From: Aquabacterium fontiphilum
Lineage (GTDB): Bacteria > Pseudomonadota > Gammaproteobacteria > Burkholderiales > Burkholderiaceae_C
NCBI RefSeq assembly: GCF_009909205.1
Contig: NZ_JAAAPN010000005.1
Coordinates: 1-64,000 of the forward strand
Direction of reading: 5' to 3'
Length of the DNA: 64,000 nt
The position numbers and the translations under genes were made by a program. The notes beneath the pieces were generated by a model, which had not been told where the DNA came from, made no database searches, and saw only the letters and a list, made by a program, of their open reading frames with translations. Below are positions 48,062-60,673 of the stretch, in pieces (within the stretch, counting starts at the first letter, position 1; the number at the start of each line of letters is the position of its first letter).

Positions 48062-48955
48062 ATGCAACTGTGTACCTTCCGATACCTTGAGCGCACCGCC
48101 GTCGGCCTGGTGCAGGGCGATCAGGTGATCGATCTGAGTGCGGCGCTGGGCGGGGGCTTGTCGGCCCACCAGCCCATGATCGACCTGATCGCGCAGTGGT
48201 CGACGCTTGCCTCACGTGTGGCGGCCCTCGCCTCAGCGCCCGTTCAGCCGCGGCTGCCACTGGCGGCGGTGACGTTGCTGGCGCCCATCCCGCGGCCGGG
48301 CAAGACGCTGGCCATTGGCCTGAACTACCTGGAGCATGTGCAGGAGCGCATCGTCGGCGAAAGCCGCACCGTGCCCGAGCACCAGATCTGGTTTCCCAAG
48401 CTGGCTAATGCGATTCATGCGCCTTACGCGCCCATCGTGCTGCCCCGCATCTCGCAGATGACCGACTACGAAGCCGAGATGGTCGCCGTGATCGGCCGGC
48501 GCTGTCGCCATGTGCCGGCCGAGCGGGCGCACGAGGTGGTGTTCGGCTATGCCGTGGGCAACGATGTGTCGGTGCGCGACATCCAGAAGCGCACGTCGCA
48601 GTGGACGTTGGGCAAGAGCTTTGACACCCACGCACCTTTCGGCCCCTGGATCACCACGGCCGATGAGGTCGGCGATCCGCATGCGCTCGAGATGCGCGCC
48701 TGGGTCAATGGCGAACTACGTCAGCACAGCAACACCCGCTTGATGATCCACAACGTGTGGGCTCAGATCGCACAGCTCACGCAGGTGATGACGCTGGAGC
48801 CGGGCGACCTCGTCTTCACCGGTACCTGCAGCGGGGTGGGCGCGGCCTACGATCCGCCGAAGTACCTGCGTGCAGGCGATGTGGTGCGCATCGAGATCGA
48901 GCGCCTGGGCCGCATCGAAGCCACCTGTGTGGACGAAGCGGATACCGCGGCTTGA
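48062..48955 (+). CDS. Fumarylacetoacetate hydrolase family protein
   Basis: A 297-residue enzyme of the FAH superfamily, which cleaves or decarboxylates keto-acid substrates with a divalent metal. The metal-binding acidic triad is visible as DYEAEMVAVIGRR (E-x-E) and the later D of the GYAVGNDVSVRDIQ region. GKTLAIGLNYLEHVQE and TFGP-like APFGPWITTADEVGD also fit. Such proteins are commonly 2-hydroxyhepta-2,4-diene-1,7-dioate isomerase or acylpyruvase relatives; the exact substrate cannot be assigned. It follows the export operon closely and is convergent with a TetR gene. Confidence 0.9.
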   Translation: MQLCTFRYLERTAVGLVQGDQVIDLSAALGGGLSAHQPMIDLIAQWSTLASRVAALASAPVQPRLPLAAVTLLAPIPRPGKTLAIGLNYLEHVQERIVGESRTVPEHQIWFPKLANAIHAPYAPIVLPRISQMTDYEAEMVAVIGRRCRHVPAERAHEVVFGYAVGNDVSVRDIQKRTSQWTLGKSFDTHAPFGPWITTADEVGDPHALEMRAWVNGELRQHSNTRLMIHNVWAQIAQLTQVMTLEPGDLVFTGTCSGVGAAYDPPKYLRAGDVVRIEIERLGRIEATCVDEADTAA

Positions 48956-48979
48956 GGCCCCCGGCACGGGCCGGCCTGC

Positions 48980-49591
48980 TCACGCGGCAGCCGGCGGCTC
49001 CAGCGAGGTCAGCACCGCCTGCATGAACTCGCTGACGGTGGGCGCCAGCTCGCTCAGGCGGTCGGCGCGGCCTTCCTCGATGGCCTGGAGGATCAGTTCA
49101 TTGACGCCCCCCACGACGGCGGTGGCCAGTGCCGGGCTCAGCGGGCGCTTGCCTGGCTCGCGCAGGCGTGACAGTTCGACCTGCATGATCAGGAACATTG
49201 CAAACCGCTGGCCGATGCGCCGGCGCATCGCCAGGCCGGGCGCCCCGAGTTGCATGAGCTCGATGTAGAGCGTGCGCACCAGTGCGGGCTGCGCCTGCAG
49301 CGCCTGCAGGTACAGGTCGGTGACCCGACTGAGCTGCGCCACCCAATCGGCCTCCGGGTCGTAGCCTGCAGCAATCAGGCCCAGGATGGTTTCGCTCAGG
49401 CGCTCGCACAGCGCCAACAAGCAGGCATCCTTGTTCTCGAACTGCTCGTAGAACGTCCGCCGTGAGACGTGTGCCCCCGCGACGATGTCGGCAATCGTCA
49501 GCTCGGCATACGGGCGCTCGATCAGTGCCAGCGTGAGCGCATCCAGCAGGCGAGTGCGGTGGTCGACAGGGGCGGTGGCGGAATCAGACAT
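48980..49591 (-). CDS. TetR-family regulator beside alpha/beta hydrolase
   Basis: A 203-residue regulator. The DNA-binding domain (about 12-60) contains LIERPYAELTIADIVAGA and HVSRRTFYEQFENKDACLLA, and the C-terminal domain is all-helical. ATG 49591 gives the usual TetR N-terminus; the frame continues upstream into the operator region. It is divergent from the hydrolase gene at 49735 with a 143-base gap holding two matching palindromes, so it probably represses that gene and perhaps itself. Effector unknown. Confidence 0.9.
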   Translation of the reverse strand: MSDSATAPVDHRTRLLDALTLALIERPYAELTIADIVAGAHVSRRTFYEQFENKDACLLALCERLSETILGLIAAGYDPEADWVAQLSRVTDLYLQALQAQPALVRTLYIELMQLGAPGLAMRRRIGQRFAMFLIMQVELSRLREPGKRPLSPALATAVVGGVNELILQAIEEGRADRLSELAPTVSEFMQAVLTSLEPPAAA

Positions 49592-49648
49592 GGCGGGGTG
49601 GGGCGGGGAGCGCAGGGTGACACGACAAGGCCCCTGACTGCGGGGTCT

Positions 49649-49664
49649 GGTACTTGACAGTACC
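49649..49664. promoter_or_regulatory. TetR operator 1 containing the hydrolase -35 box
   Basis: GGTACTTGACAGTACC is an inverted repeat GGTAC-N6-GTACC with a perfect TTGACA at 49654-49659 in its centre. Seventeen bases later TAAGGT (49677-49682) can serve as -10 box for the plus-strand hydrolase gene. A bound repressor would cover the -35 element. Confidence 0.75.
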
Positions 49665-49691
49665 ACTGTCGGGGCCTAAGGTGCGCGGCGT

Positions 49692-49707
49692 GGTACGTGA
49701 TCGTACC
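49692..49707. promoter_or_regulatory. TetR operator 2 downstream of the promoter
   Basis: GGTACGTGATCGTACC repeats exactly the GGTAC-N6-GTACC arms of operator 1, starting 43 bases further on (about four helical turns), just after the predicted transcription start. Two identical palindromes flanking one promoter strongly suggest a repressor site pair. Confidence 0.75.
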
Positions 49708-49734
49708 GATTTTCGCCGTACACGAGGAGACCCC

Positions 49735-50742
49735 ATGAACGCCCATTTTGCCCGTCCCTGGTTGAGCGCCCTGGCGCTGGTGGCTGCCACCGCATCGGCG
49801 CAGCCGGCGCAGCTCGCCGCACAGCCCGCCGCTGCGCACAAGGTGGTGGATGCCAGCTTCCCCTGCCAGCAGGTGACCTGCGATGCCGAGATGTGGCTGC
49901 CTGCTCAGACGCCAGCAGGACAGAAGCCGCCGGTCATCCTGATCGCCCATGGCTTTGGCGGCCTGAAAGACTGGGGGCTGCCGGCTTTTGCCGAGCGCTT
50001 CGTGCAGGCGGGCTTTGCCGTGGTGCGCTTCGACTACCGGGGCTTCGGCAAGAGCGGGGGACAGCCGCGCCGCGTGGTCGACGGCAAGGCCCACGTGCAG
50101 GACTGGTTGTCGGCCATTGACGCCATCAGCAAGCGCCCCGAGGTGGACGGCCAGCGCCTGGGCATCTGGGGCACCTCCTACAGCGGCGGTCAGGTGCTGG
50201 TGGCCGGGGCCGAGCGCCCGAACGTGGTCAAGGCGGTCAGCGCCCAGGTGCCGTTTGTCAGCGGCCTGTCCAGCGGGCTCAGGTACCCGATCAAGTACCA
50301 GCCGATGGCCACCTGGTACGCCCTGCGCGACCTGATGCGCGGTGAGGATGAAGAGCCGGTCTATGTGCCCGTGATCGACAAGGATGGCGGCTTCGCCGCG
50401 CTGATCTGCGACGAGTGCTACGAGGGCTACAAGAAGCTGGTGCCGGCGGCGGCTCAGCAAGACCCGATGCAGAACCGCGTGGCCGCCCGCGTGTTCCTGA
50501 GTCTGCCCTTCTGGTTCCCCGGCAACCGCGCCAAGGACGTGATTGCGCCTACGCTGATCGTGGCTGCAGAGAACGATGGCCTCATTCCGGTCGCCAAAGT
50601 GCGCGACGTGGCCAAGAGCCTGCCCAAGGGCGAGTACCTGGAGCTCAAGGGCGCGGATCACTTCTCGCCTTACACCGGCCCCTTCTTCGAGCAGACCGTG
50701 GCGCGCCAGACAACGTTCTTCAAGCAGCACCTGATGCGCTGA
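49735..50742 (+). CDS. Secreted alpha/beta hydrolase
   Basis: A 335-residue alpha/beta hydrolase with an N-terminal signal peptide (about 1-22, ending ASA before QPAQ). The oxyanion region is [10 protein letters not shown], the nucleophile elbow GTSYSGGQ with the Ser, and late Asp and His are in AAENDGLIP and KGADHFSPY. The Y-R-G-F-G-x-S-x-G motif after strand 4 links it to dienelactone-hydrolase/peptidase-like groups; the substrate is unknown. GAGGAG lies 5 bases before the ATG. Expression is probably controlled by the divergent TetR protein through the two GGTAC palindromes. Confidence 0.9.
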   Translation: MNAHFARPWLSALALVAATASAQPAQLAAQPAAAHKVVDASFPCQQVTCDAEMWLPAQTPAGQKPPVILIAHGFGGLKDWGLPAFAERFVQAGFAVVRFDYRGFGKSGGQPRRVVDGKAHVQDWLSAIDAISKRPEVDGQRLGIWGTSYSGGQVLVAGAERPNVVKAVSAQVPFVSGLSSGLRYPIKYQPMATWYALRDLMRGEDEEPVYVPVIDKDGGFAALICDECYEGYKKLVPAAAQQDPMQNRVAARVFLSLPFWFPGNRAKDVIAPTLIVAAENDGLIPVAKVRDVAKSLPKGEYLELKGADHFSPYTGPFFEQTVARQTTFFKQHLMR

Positions 50743-50804
50743 ACAGATCGGCGGGGCATTCGCAGTCGGACGTATCATGTCCGGTTGACCTCTGATCGCC
50801 GCCG

Positions 50805-53705
50805 ATGTCCCGCTCTGCTGCTCCTGCCGTTCCTACCGTTGCCGACGCCCTGCGCCCCCAGATGCACATTCGCGGGGCGCGCACGCACAACCTCAAGAAC
50901 ATCGACCTGGACCTGCCCCGCAACCAGCTGGTGGTGATCACCGGGCTGTCGGGCTCGGGCAAGTCCAGCCTGGCCTTCGACACGCTGTATGCAGAAGGGC
51001 AGCGCCGTTACGTCGAGAGCCTGAGCGCCTACGCGCGTCAGTTTCTGCAGTTGATGGACAAGCCCGATGTCGACGTGATCGAGGGCCTGTCGCCGGCCAT
51101 CAGCATCGAACAGAAGGCCACCAGCCATAACCCGCGATCCACCGTGGGTACGGTCACCGAGATTCACGACTACCTGCGTCTGCTGTACGCGCGCGCCGGC
51201 ACGCCCTTCTGCCCCGACCACGGTCTGGCGCTGCAGGCCCAGAGCGTCAGCCAGATGGTGGACGCGGTGCTGGCCCTGCCCGAGGACACCAAGCTCATGA
51301 TCCTCGCGCCGGTGGTACGCGACCGCAAGGGTGAGTTCGCCGAGCTGTTTGCCGACATGCAGGCCCAGGGCTATGTGCGTTTTCGCGTCAATGGCCGGGT
51401 TGTCGAGGTGGCCGATCTTCAGCCTCTGGTCAAGAACGAGAAGCACGACATCGATGTCGTGGTCGACCGTCTCAAGGTGCGCGCCGACATGGCGCAGCGT
51501 CTCGCGGAGAGCTTCGAAACGGCACTGCGCCTGGCTGAGGGCCGCGCTCTGGCCATCGAAATGGACACCGGGGCCGAACACCTTTTCTCGGCCAAATTCG
51601 GCTGCCCGGTGTGCAGCTATTCGCTGGCCGAATTGGAGCCGCGCCTCTTCTCATTCAACTCGCCCGTGGGCGCCTGCCCTACCTGTGATGGCCTGGGCCA
51701 CGTGATCGCCTTCGATCCCCACCGTGTGGTGGCCTTTCCGTCCCTGAGCCTGGGCAGCGGGGCAGTCAAGGGCTGGGATCGCCGCAACCCCTACACCTAC
51801 AGCCTGATCGAATCGGTGGGCCAGCATTACGGCGTCGACATCGAGCAGCCGTTCGAAGACCTGCCGACGGCCGTGCAGCAGGTGCTGCTTTATGGCTCGG
51901 GCACAGAAGAGATCACCTTTGTTTACGAGGCCGATGGGCCGTCGGGCAAGAAGCGCAAGGTCAAGCGCTCCCACCCCTTCGAGGGCATCATCCCCAACTT
52001 CGAGCGCCGCTTCAAGGAGACCGATTCGGCCGCGGTGCGCGAAGAGCTCGGCCGCTATCAGCAGCCCAAAGCCTGCCCGGATTGCCACGGCACGCGCCTG
52101 CGCCGGGAAGCCCGCCATGTGAAGCTGTTGGATGCCGTCACCGGCGATACCCGCGCCATCTACGAGATCGGCCACGCCACCCTGGCCGAGGCCCACCGCT
52201 ACTTTGAGGCCCTGCAGCTGCAGGGGGCCAAGGCGGAGATCGCCACCAAGGTGGTCAACGAGGTGCGCTCACGTCTGCGCTTTTTGAACGACGTGGGCTT
52301 GAATTACCTCAGCTTGGACCGCAGCGCCGACACGCTGTCTGGTGGCGAGGCGCAGCGCATCCGCCTGGCCTCGCAGATCGGGTCGGGCCTGACCGGTGTG
52401 ATGTACGTGCTGGACGAGCCCAGCATCGGCCTGCACCAGCGCGACAACGACCGTCTGATCGGCACCTTGCAGCATTTGCGAGACCTGGGCAACAGTGTCA
52501 TCGTCGTCGAACATGATGAGGACATGATCCGCGCCGCTGACCATGTGGTCGACATGGGGCCCGGCGCGGGCGTGCACGGCGGCCGCGTGCTCGCTCAGGG
52601 TACGCCCGAGCAAGTGGCGGCCCACCCGGACAGCCTGACGGGCCAGTATCTGGCCCGGCGACTGGGCATTCCACTGCCCTCCCAGCGGCGTGCCTTTTCA
52701 GCCGACACCCCGCGCCTGCGGGTGGTCAACGCGCGCGGCCACAACCTCAAGGGCGTGACCGCCGAGATCCCGGTGGGCCTGCTCACCTGTGTGACCGGGG
52801 TGTCTGGCTCGGGCAAGTCCACACTGGTCAACGACACACTGTATGCGGCGGTGGCCAAGAAGCTGTACCAGGCGCACACCGAGCCCGAGCCGCACGATGA
52901 GATCGAGGGCTTGGCGCAGTTCGACAAGGTGATCAACGTCGACCAGTCGCCGATTGGCCGCACGCCACGCTCCAACCCCGCCACTTACACCGGCCTGTTC
53001 ACGCCCATCCGAGAGCTGTTTGCCGATGTGCCGGCTGCACGTGAGCGCGGCTATGGTGCGGGGCGCTTCAGCTTCAATGTGGCGGGTGGCCGCTGCGAGG
53101 CATGTCAGGGCGACGGCGTGCTCAAGGTCGAGATGCACTTCCTCCCGGATGTGTATGTGCCGTGCGATGTGTGTCAGGGCAAGCGCTACAACCGCGAGAC
53201 GCTGGACATTGCTTACAAGGGCAAGAACATCCACGAGGTGCTCGAGCTGACGGTGGAGGATGCGCTGAAGTTCTTTGCCGCTGTGCCCACCATCGCCCGC
53301 AAGCTGCAGACGCTGATGGACGTGGGCCTGGGCTACATTCGGCTGGGCCAGAGCGCCACCACCCTGTCAGGTGGGGAGGCACAGCGCGTCAAGCTGGCGC
53401 TGGAGCTCAGCAAGCGCGACACCGGCCGCACGCTCTACATCCTGGATGAGCCGACCACCGGACTGCACTTCCACGACATCGCGTTGCTGCTCAAGGTGCT
53501 GCACCAGCTGCGCGACGCGGGCAACACCATTGTGATCATCGAGCACAACCTGGACGTCATCAAGACCGCCGACTGGCTGATCGACATGGGCCCCGAGGGC
53601 GGTTCGGGCGGCGGACAGGTGCTGGTGGCGGGCACGCCCGAGGACGTGGCAGCCGCACCCCAGAGTCACACGGGCCGCTACCTCAAGCCGCTGCTGCGGC
53701 GTTGA
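50805..53705 (+). CDS. uvrA: UvrABC excision repair protein UvrA
   Basis: Damage-recognition ATPase of nucleotide excision repair; it loads UvrB at lesions. The 966 residues carry two ABC ATPase modules: Walker [13 protein letters not shown] with its signature and Walker B ([27 protein letters not shown]), and [12 protein letters not shown] with [14 protein letters not shown] and [12 protein letters not shown]. Zinc-binding cysteines appear as CPVCSYS with CPTC, and CEACQGDG with CDVCQGK. Length is slightly above E. coli UvrA (940). No LexA box was recognised in the 62 bases before the start. ssb is not adjacent. Confidence 0.97.
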   Translation: MSRSAAPAVPTVADALRPQMHIRGARTHNLKNIDLDLPRNQLVVITGLSGSGKSSLAFDTLYAEGQRRYVESLSAYARQFLQLMDKPDVDVIEGLSPAISIEQKATSHNPRSTVGTVTEIHDYLRLLYARAGTPFCPDHGLALQAQSVSQMVDAVLALPEDTKLMILAPVVRDRKGEFAELFADMQAQGYVRFRVNGRVVEVADLQPLVKNEKHDIDVVVDRLKVRADMAQRLAESFETALRLAEGRALAIEMDTGAEHLFSAKFGCPVCSYSLAELEPRLFSFNSPVGACPTCDGLGHVIAFDPHRVVAFPSLSLGSGAVKGWDRRNPYTYSLIESVGQHYGVDIEQPFEDLPTAVQQVLLYGSGTEEITFVYEADGPSGKKRKVKRSHPFEGIIPNFERRFKETDSAAVREELGRYQQPKACPDCHGTRLRREARHVKLLDAVTGDTRAIYEIGHATLAEAHRYFEALQLQGAKAEIATKVVNEVRSRLRFLNDVGLNYLSLDRSADTLSGGEAQRIRLASQIGSGLTGVMYVLDEPSIGLHQRDNDRLIGTLQHLRDLGNSVIVVEHDEDMIRAADHVVDMGPGAGVHGGRVLAQGTPEQVAAHPDSLTGQYLARRLGIPLPSQRRAFSADTPRLRVVNARGHNLKGVTAEIPVGLLTCVTGVSGSGKSTLVNDTLYAAVAKKLYQAHTEPEPHDEIEGLAQFDKVINVDQSPIGRTPRSNPATYTGLFTPIRELFADVPAARERGYGAGRFSFNVAGGRCEACQGDGVLKVEMHFLPDVYVPCDVCQGKRYNRETLDIAYKGKNIHEVLELTVEDALKFFAAVPTIARKLQTLMDVGLGYIRLGQSATTLSGGEAQRVKLALELSKRDTGRTLYILDEPTTGLHFHDIALLLKVLHQLRDAGNTIVIIEHNLDVIKTADWLIDMGPEGGSGGGQVLVAGTPEDVAAAPQSHTGRYLKPLLRR

Positions 53706-53722
53706 CCGGGCTCGCACCGCGA

Positions 53723-55330
53723 TCAGATGCGCATGAAGCCCAGATCGTGGGTGCTGCTGTTGAAGTTGCCAATGTTCGGCAGCAGGGCGTAGGTGCTCAT
53801 GTCGCTGGCGGAGACGCCCATCCACCGGCCCAATGTGTAGGCCACTTGGTCGACCGAGGTCGTTGGTAACAGCGAGCCGTTGTCGATCTGGTCCGGGCTG
53901 CCAAACACCCGCTGGGCATTGGCCGTGCTGTATTGCGGGAAGGTGCCGTACACCTCGCCACCCTGTACAGCGCCACCCATGATCAGTTGATGCCCACCCC
54001 AGCCATGGTCGGTTCCATCGCCGTTGCTGGTGAACGTACGACCGAACTCGGATGCGGTGAAGGTCGTGACCGAACTGCGCATGTCGCCTCCGGGCATGGA
54101 GCCCAGTACGGTGTGAAAGTACTTCAGCGCATGGTCAAGCTGGGCCATGCGCTCGGCGTGATCGCGAACCTGCGAGTCATGCGTGTCGAAGCCGCCGAGC
54201 CCTACCATGAAGAACTGACGCTGCATCCCCAGGCCAGCCACCCGGTTGGTATCGATCAGCCTGGCCACCATCTGGAGTTGCACGGCCAGCGGATTGGTAC
54301 GTCGCGTCTGGGTTGTGGGACTCAGGTAGCGCAACAGGTCGTCGGTATTGGGGTCGTAGTTGTTCGCCGTGGGGGTCCCCCATGGTCCGAGGCCGCCGCT
54401 CGGCAGGTTCGGTGCCAGCAGACCGCTGGCCCGCAAGGCGCGTTGCACGACTTGCTCATGGTCCTGCGCCATCATGTCCTGGCGCCCTGTGGCCGACAGG
54501 AAGGCTTCTGCGGCCGCATACACACCGCGATTGCCATAGATCTGCGAACCATTGCCCAGCGTCAGGACGCGGCTGCTGCCACTCTGATAAGGCATGACCA
54601 TGTGCCCCGAAAGCCAGACGGCCGCATTGGTCGGCGTCATGCAGGTGAAGTAGCGCCGGATCAGGTGAACATCGTCACTGTTGCCCTGGCCGTTTCCGGC
54701 CATCAGCAGGTCGCCCATGCGACCGGCCCAACCGGCCTGCGTGCCCTCGGGGCCGAACGACTGCCACATCGACTGCTGGTCGTTGTGTGAGAAGAGCTTG
54801 CTCGGCTTGGCAATGCGCGCGTTGGCCCAGTCGGCCTTGGTCGTGGGGGCGAGCAGCGGGCCGACGTTGGCCAGCACGGCGGCGTGCCCGGTCTGGTACA
54901 GGTTCTGTGTTTCCTTGAGCGCCGGGTGGAGCGCAAAACTGCGGCCTGTGTGCACCGAGCGGCCGGCATGGCTGATGGGCAGGACGCCGCCCAAGCGATC
55001 GGGCGAGTCGGCGCTGGCCGCTGGATTGGGGTGGATTCCGGCCTCACGCAATGCGATGGGCGTGCTGCCATCGGCCGAGTTGCGGGCGCTGGGATCGCGG
55101 TGGTTCAGGTAGTGAGACCACGAATCCGAGTCTGTTGCCAGCACGGTGTTGAAGGCGTCGTTTCCGCCGTACAGGAAGATGCAGACCAGGGCCCGGTAGC
55201 CACTGTTGCCTGAGGACTGGGCCGCTGCCCGTGTCATGGTGCCCAAGGTCAGGCCAAGGGGCGCCGCGACGCCCAGCGAGGACAGCGCGGCGGCGTGGCG
55301 GAGAAAGGCGCGGCGTGCGTGTTGGGTCAT
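53723..55330 (-). CDS. Tat-exported DUF1501 protein
   Basis: A 535-residue protein of the DUF1501 family, distantly related to sulfatase/alkaline-phosphatase-like folds. A twin-arginine signal (RRAFLRHAA, then a hydrophobic stretch and AAAQ cleavage region, about 1-38) sends the folded protein across the inner membrane. Family segments include CIFLYGGNDAFNT, ALHPALKE, TFTASEFGRT and GTDHGWGGHQLIMGG. It is the second gene of a pair with the DUF1800 lipoprotein gene 6 bases upstream; these two families travel together in many bacteria. Function unknown. Confidence 0.9.
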   Translation of the reverse strand: MTQHARRAFLRHAAALSSLGVAAPLGLTLGTMTRAAAQSSGNSGYRALVCIFLYGGNDAFNTVLATDSDSWSHYLNHRDPSARNSADGSTPIALREAGIHPNPAASADSPDRLGGVLPISHAGRSVHTGRSFALHPALKETQNLYQTGHAAVLANVGPLLAPTTKADWANARIAKPSKLFSHNDQQSMWQSFGPEGTQAGWAGRMGDLLMAGNGQGNSDDVHLIRRYFTCMTPTNAAVWLSGHMVMPYQSGSSRVLTLGNGSQIYGNRGVYAAAEAFLSATGRQDMMAQDHEQVVQRALRASGLLAPNLPSGGLGPWGTPTANNYDPNTDDLLRYLSPTTQTRRTNPLAVQLQMVARLIDTNRVAGLGMQRQFFMVGLGGFDTHDSQVRDHAERMAQLDHALKYFHTVLGSMPGGDMRSSVTTFTASEFGRTFTSNGDGTDHGWGGHQLIMGGAVQGGEVYGTFPQYSTANAQRVFGSPDQIDNGSLLPTTSVDQVAYTLGRWMGVSASDMSTYALLPNIGNFNSSTHDLGFMRI

Positions 55331-55336
55331 GGTGCC

Positions 55337-57127
55337 TCAGCGCTGAATCAGGTACTCGGGCGACAGCGTGATCAACAGCACAGCCGAGCGCACACGGCTT
55401 AGCCGTTGGGCCTCGGTGAGGCTGCCGTCCTGGCCGATGGTGCCCAGTGCGGCCACAGCCTGATCGTGGCGCTCAGCAGGCAGCGGTTGGCCGAGCAGAC
55501 GGTTGGCCAGCGTGTTGACCAGGGCATCGCGTTGCCCGGCCTGGGGCAGGAACTCGTTGAACTGGAACTGCACATCCAGGCGGTTGAGGCTGCTGTGCCA
55601 TTGGCCCCAGCCGTTCTGCAGGGCCGACGCCATAAAGTTTGCGTAGCCCAGCGCCGAGGTCTCGCTGGTGATCTGCATTTCCGGTGCGACCAGACCCTTG
55701 CTCGCTGTCAGCGATTGGGGCGGCGTGTAGCCAGGGCGGAAAAAGTTGAACACGGAGGGTGATCGCAGTGGCGCCTGGCCCAGACCTGTCGCTGCGTTCT
55801 CAGTGTCGCCTGACAGGTAGTAGCCCATCTGCTGGTTGCCGCTTGTGGCAGACAGATTGACGCTCTGATGAGGCATGGCACGCAGAACATGGGTCAGCCG
55901 AAGCACGGGCTCGCGTAGTTTGCCGTAGGCGGTCTGATCCACATTGCGCTGCTCTGGTTGGCGTGCCTCCGCGTGAAGCAAAATGGCCTTGACGACGGCC
56001 CCAATGTTGCCGTTTGAACTGCGGAACACGCGCGTGATGTCAGCAACGTAAGCCGGGCTGGGATTGCTGCTTACCAGACGCTGGATCAGCTGACGGCTGA
56101 TGAATGGCGCCGTGTTGGGGTGGCTGGCCAGGCGGTCCAGCGCAATGCGCAAGCTTTCGGCAGGGTTGGCTGTGGGCTGTGCGGGGATCACCACGCCAAG
56201 GAAGCGCTTTTCTGACACCGAATGCTCGTTGTCATAAAAGCTCATGCTGCGCCAGTACTGCTCCTCCCGTGCACACTCGGGAGCCCGCCAGAAACAGCGC
56301 CACCAGGCAATACCCATCTGATCCGGCGCGCGGTACCACCCCAGACCCGTGAATACCTTGGCCATGCCGGAGACGTCGCTGGCCGTGTAAGTTTCGACTG
56401 GCCTGCCGTTGACCAGTTTGGGTTGACCACTGTCGTCCAACTCGTGCAGACCGATCGAGAACAGCTGCATCACCTCTCGGGCGAAGTTCTCGTCGGGCAC
56501 GCGACCGGTTTGCAGGTCTTCCTTGCGGTTGTAGAGGTGAGAAAGGTATGTGCCCATCGCCGGATGCAGCGCCACGGCTTCTAGTAGCTCTCTGTAGGAG
56601 CCCGTGCCACGTTGCGTCAGCGTGTCCATGTAGGTTGCAACGAGCCGTGTATCAACGGACAGGTTGGAGACCACGAAAATCTGTGAGAGAGCGAACGCCA
56701 CGCGGTGGCGGAGCTGGGCGCTATCCTGCACCGCGAATGTCCACCAGGCGTGGTTGAAATCGAGCCAGTACGGATCCGAAGCGTTACGGCGTGCCATTTC
56801 GCGCTTGACGACCGCGTAGTAGCTGCCGCCAGCAGGCCTGGCCAGCTGCTCATCAATCCACGCGCTGTAGCCCAGCGCCTTGACGCGTTGAATGTCGGAG
56901 GGGGTTGGGCCGAACGTGGCTTGAACCAGGAAGCGGTGTGCTTCTGCGTCGTTCTGCGGCACCGACAGGGCAGACGAGCGTGCCGGGGTGCTGCCTGATT
57001 CCTTGTCGCCGCCACCCCCGCCACATCCCGCCATCACCACGGTGATTGCCAGGGCGGCCAGCGCAAGCCCGTTGCGACAAGCGCGCAACAAGGGACTGGG
57101 GTGGGCGAGGTGTGAGGCGGCGTTCAT
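55337..57127 (-). CDS. DUF1800-family lipoprotein
   Basis: A 596-residue protein of the DUF1800 family. The N-terminus is a lipoprotein signal ending in the lipobox VMAGC followed by a run of Gly, so the mature protein starts at Cys and is probably anchored in a membrane facing the periplasm or cell surface. DUF1800 segments include FLVQATFGPTPSDI, WWTFAVQDSAQLRHRVAFALSQI and FSIGLHELDDSGQPK. ATG 57127 gives the proper signal; an upstream ATG at 57166 adds an unlikely tail. Paired with the DUF1501 gene; no enzyme activity is established for either. Confidence 0.88.
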   Translation of the reverse strand: MNAASHLAHPSPLLRACRNGLALAALAITVVMAGCGGGGGDKESGSTPARSSALSVPQNDAEAHRFLVQATFGPTPSDIQRVKALGYSAWIDEQLARPAGGSYYAVVKREMARRNASDPYWLDFNHAWWTFAVQDSAQLRHRVAFALSQIFVVSNLSVDTRLVATYMDTLTQRGTGSYRELLEAVALHPAMGTYLSHLYNRKEDLQTGRVPDENFAREVMQLFSIGLHELDDSGQPKLVNGRPVETYTASDVSGMAKVFTGLGWYRAPDQMGIAWWRCFWRAPECAREEQYWRSMSFYDNEHSVSEKRFLGVVIPAQPTANPAESLRIALDRLASHPNTAPFISRQLIQRLVSSNPSPAYVADITRVFRSSNGNIGAVVKAILLHAEARQPEQRNVDQTAYGKLREPVLRLTHVLRAMPHQSVNLSATSGNQQMGYYLSGDTENAATGLGQAPLRSPSVFNFFRPGYTPPQSLTASKGLVAPEMQITSETSALGYANFMASALQNGWGQWHSSLNRLDVQFQFNEFLPQAGQRDALVNTLANRLLGQPLPAERHDQAVAALGTIGQDGSLTEAQRLSRVRSAVLLITLSPEYLIQR

Positions 57128-57237
57128 GGCGGCGAGGGCAAGATGCGGGCGAAGGTTGCCACGCACTTGCGCCGCCGGGTGCTGTCAATCCGCCACAGCT
57201 GTAAGTGGTTGCAACAAAAGGGCGAGGAAGCGACGGC

Positions 57238-57253
57238 GAACGTTCAATCGTTC
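57238..57253. repeat. Inverted repeat between metH and the DUF1800 gene
   Basis: GAACG and CGTTC flank a 6-base centre. It lies about 40 bases past the metH stop and 111 bases before the DUF1800 start. It lacks a T run, so it is more likely an operator or chance palindrome than a terminator. Confidence 0.3.
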
Positions 57254-57292
57254 ACGTTTTCGTCCTGTCGTCCACGTGCGCCAGTGGCTTGC

Positions 57293-60088
<2,796 letters not shown>

Positions 60089-60122
60089 CTCGCCATTTTA
60101 AGTGGCCGCCTCTGCGCAGTCG

Positions 60123-60159
60123 AAAAGGAAAAGGGCCCGGCGCTTGTGGCGCGGGGCCC
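60123..60159 (-). terminator. Probable terminator of the YdcH-like gene
   Basis: Arms GGGCCCGGCGC and GCGCGGGGCCC (11 bp with one mismatch, loop of 5). On the minus strand the stem is followed by a T-rich stretch with interruptions (CTTTTCCTTTTC). It lies 70 bases after the YdcH-like stop and 34 bases before metH, so metH probably needs its own promoter or depends on read-through. Confidence 0.6.
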
Positions 60160-60229
60160 CGAGGCGCGGACGCCTTGCCCCGATCCGGGGCGAGTGCCGC
60201 AATGCCTTGCTCGGTGTGCTGAGGCCGGG

Positions 60230-60463
60230 TCAAGCCTTCAGCATGGCGTACAGCTCATCCTTCAAAGCCACACGGCGGAGCTTCTTTTGCTCCAATTCGG
60301 CCGAGGAGCTGTGCTCAATGCCGTTCTCGAGGCGAACCACCTCCTTGTCCACCTCTTCGTATTCACGCTCTAGCTTGACGAAATGGGCGCTGGACAACTT
60401 CAGTTCGTGGATCTTGTCGCGCAGTTCGGGGAAATCTTTGATCAGCGGATGGTGTTCTTGCAT
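60230..60463 (-). CDS. YdcH-like DUF465 protein
   Basis: A 77-residue, highly charged helical protein of the DUF465/YdcH family. It begins [21 protein letters not shown], and the C-terminal [14 protein letters not shown] is the family signature. A coiled-coil helical hairpin is likely throughout. Function unknown. GAGGAGCTC precedes the ATG. It is divergent from recA with 210 bases between starts, and upstream of metH on the same strand. Confidence 0.88.
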   Translation of the reverse strand: MQEHHPLIKDFPELRDKIHELKLSSAHFVKLEREYEEVDKEVVRLENGIEHSSSAELEQKKLRRVALKDELYAMLKA

Positions 60464-60598
60464 GAGCTCCTCTCAGGTTCGGGCCGTATCGCCGTTGAAA
60501 CCATCTTCGCGCCGGTCAGCCTCACGGGTCTTGCGGCAAATCAATTTCGACGGCGATACCGTGTGGCGATGTCACCCCACAGAGGGAATCACAGGGTA

Positions 60599-60614
60599 CT
60601 GTACAAACATCCAG
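60599..60614. promoter_or_regulatory. LexA (SOS) box upstream of recA
   Basis: CTGTACAAACATCCAG fits the LexA consensus CTG-N10-CAG. It overlaps the -35 position of a promoter whose -10 box is probably CATAAT at 60622-60627, so LexA would repress recA. Transcription would then start after the ATG at 60626, supporting the recA start at 60674. Confidence 0.8.
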
Positions 60615-60673
60615 CTTTTGTCATAATGGCGTCCAGTTTCAACGAACCCAACGCCGACATTCCGGAGCCACGC

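Noticed and set aside
50743-50804. Possible LexA box before uvrA
   Set aside because: CTGAACAGATCGGCGG has only the left half of the consensus and no CTG-N10-CAG was found.
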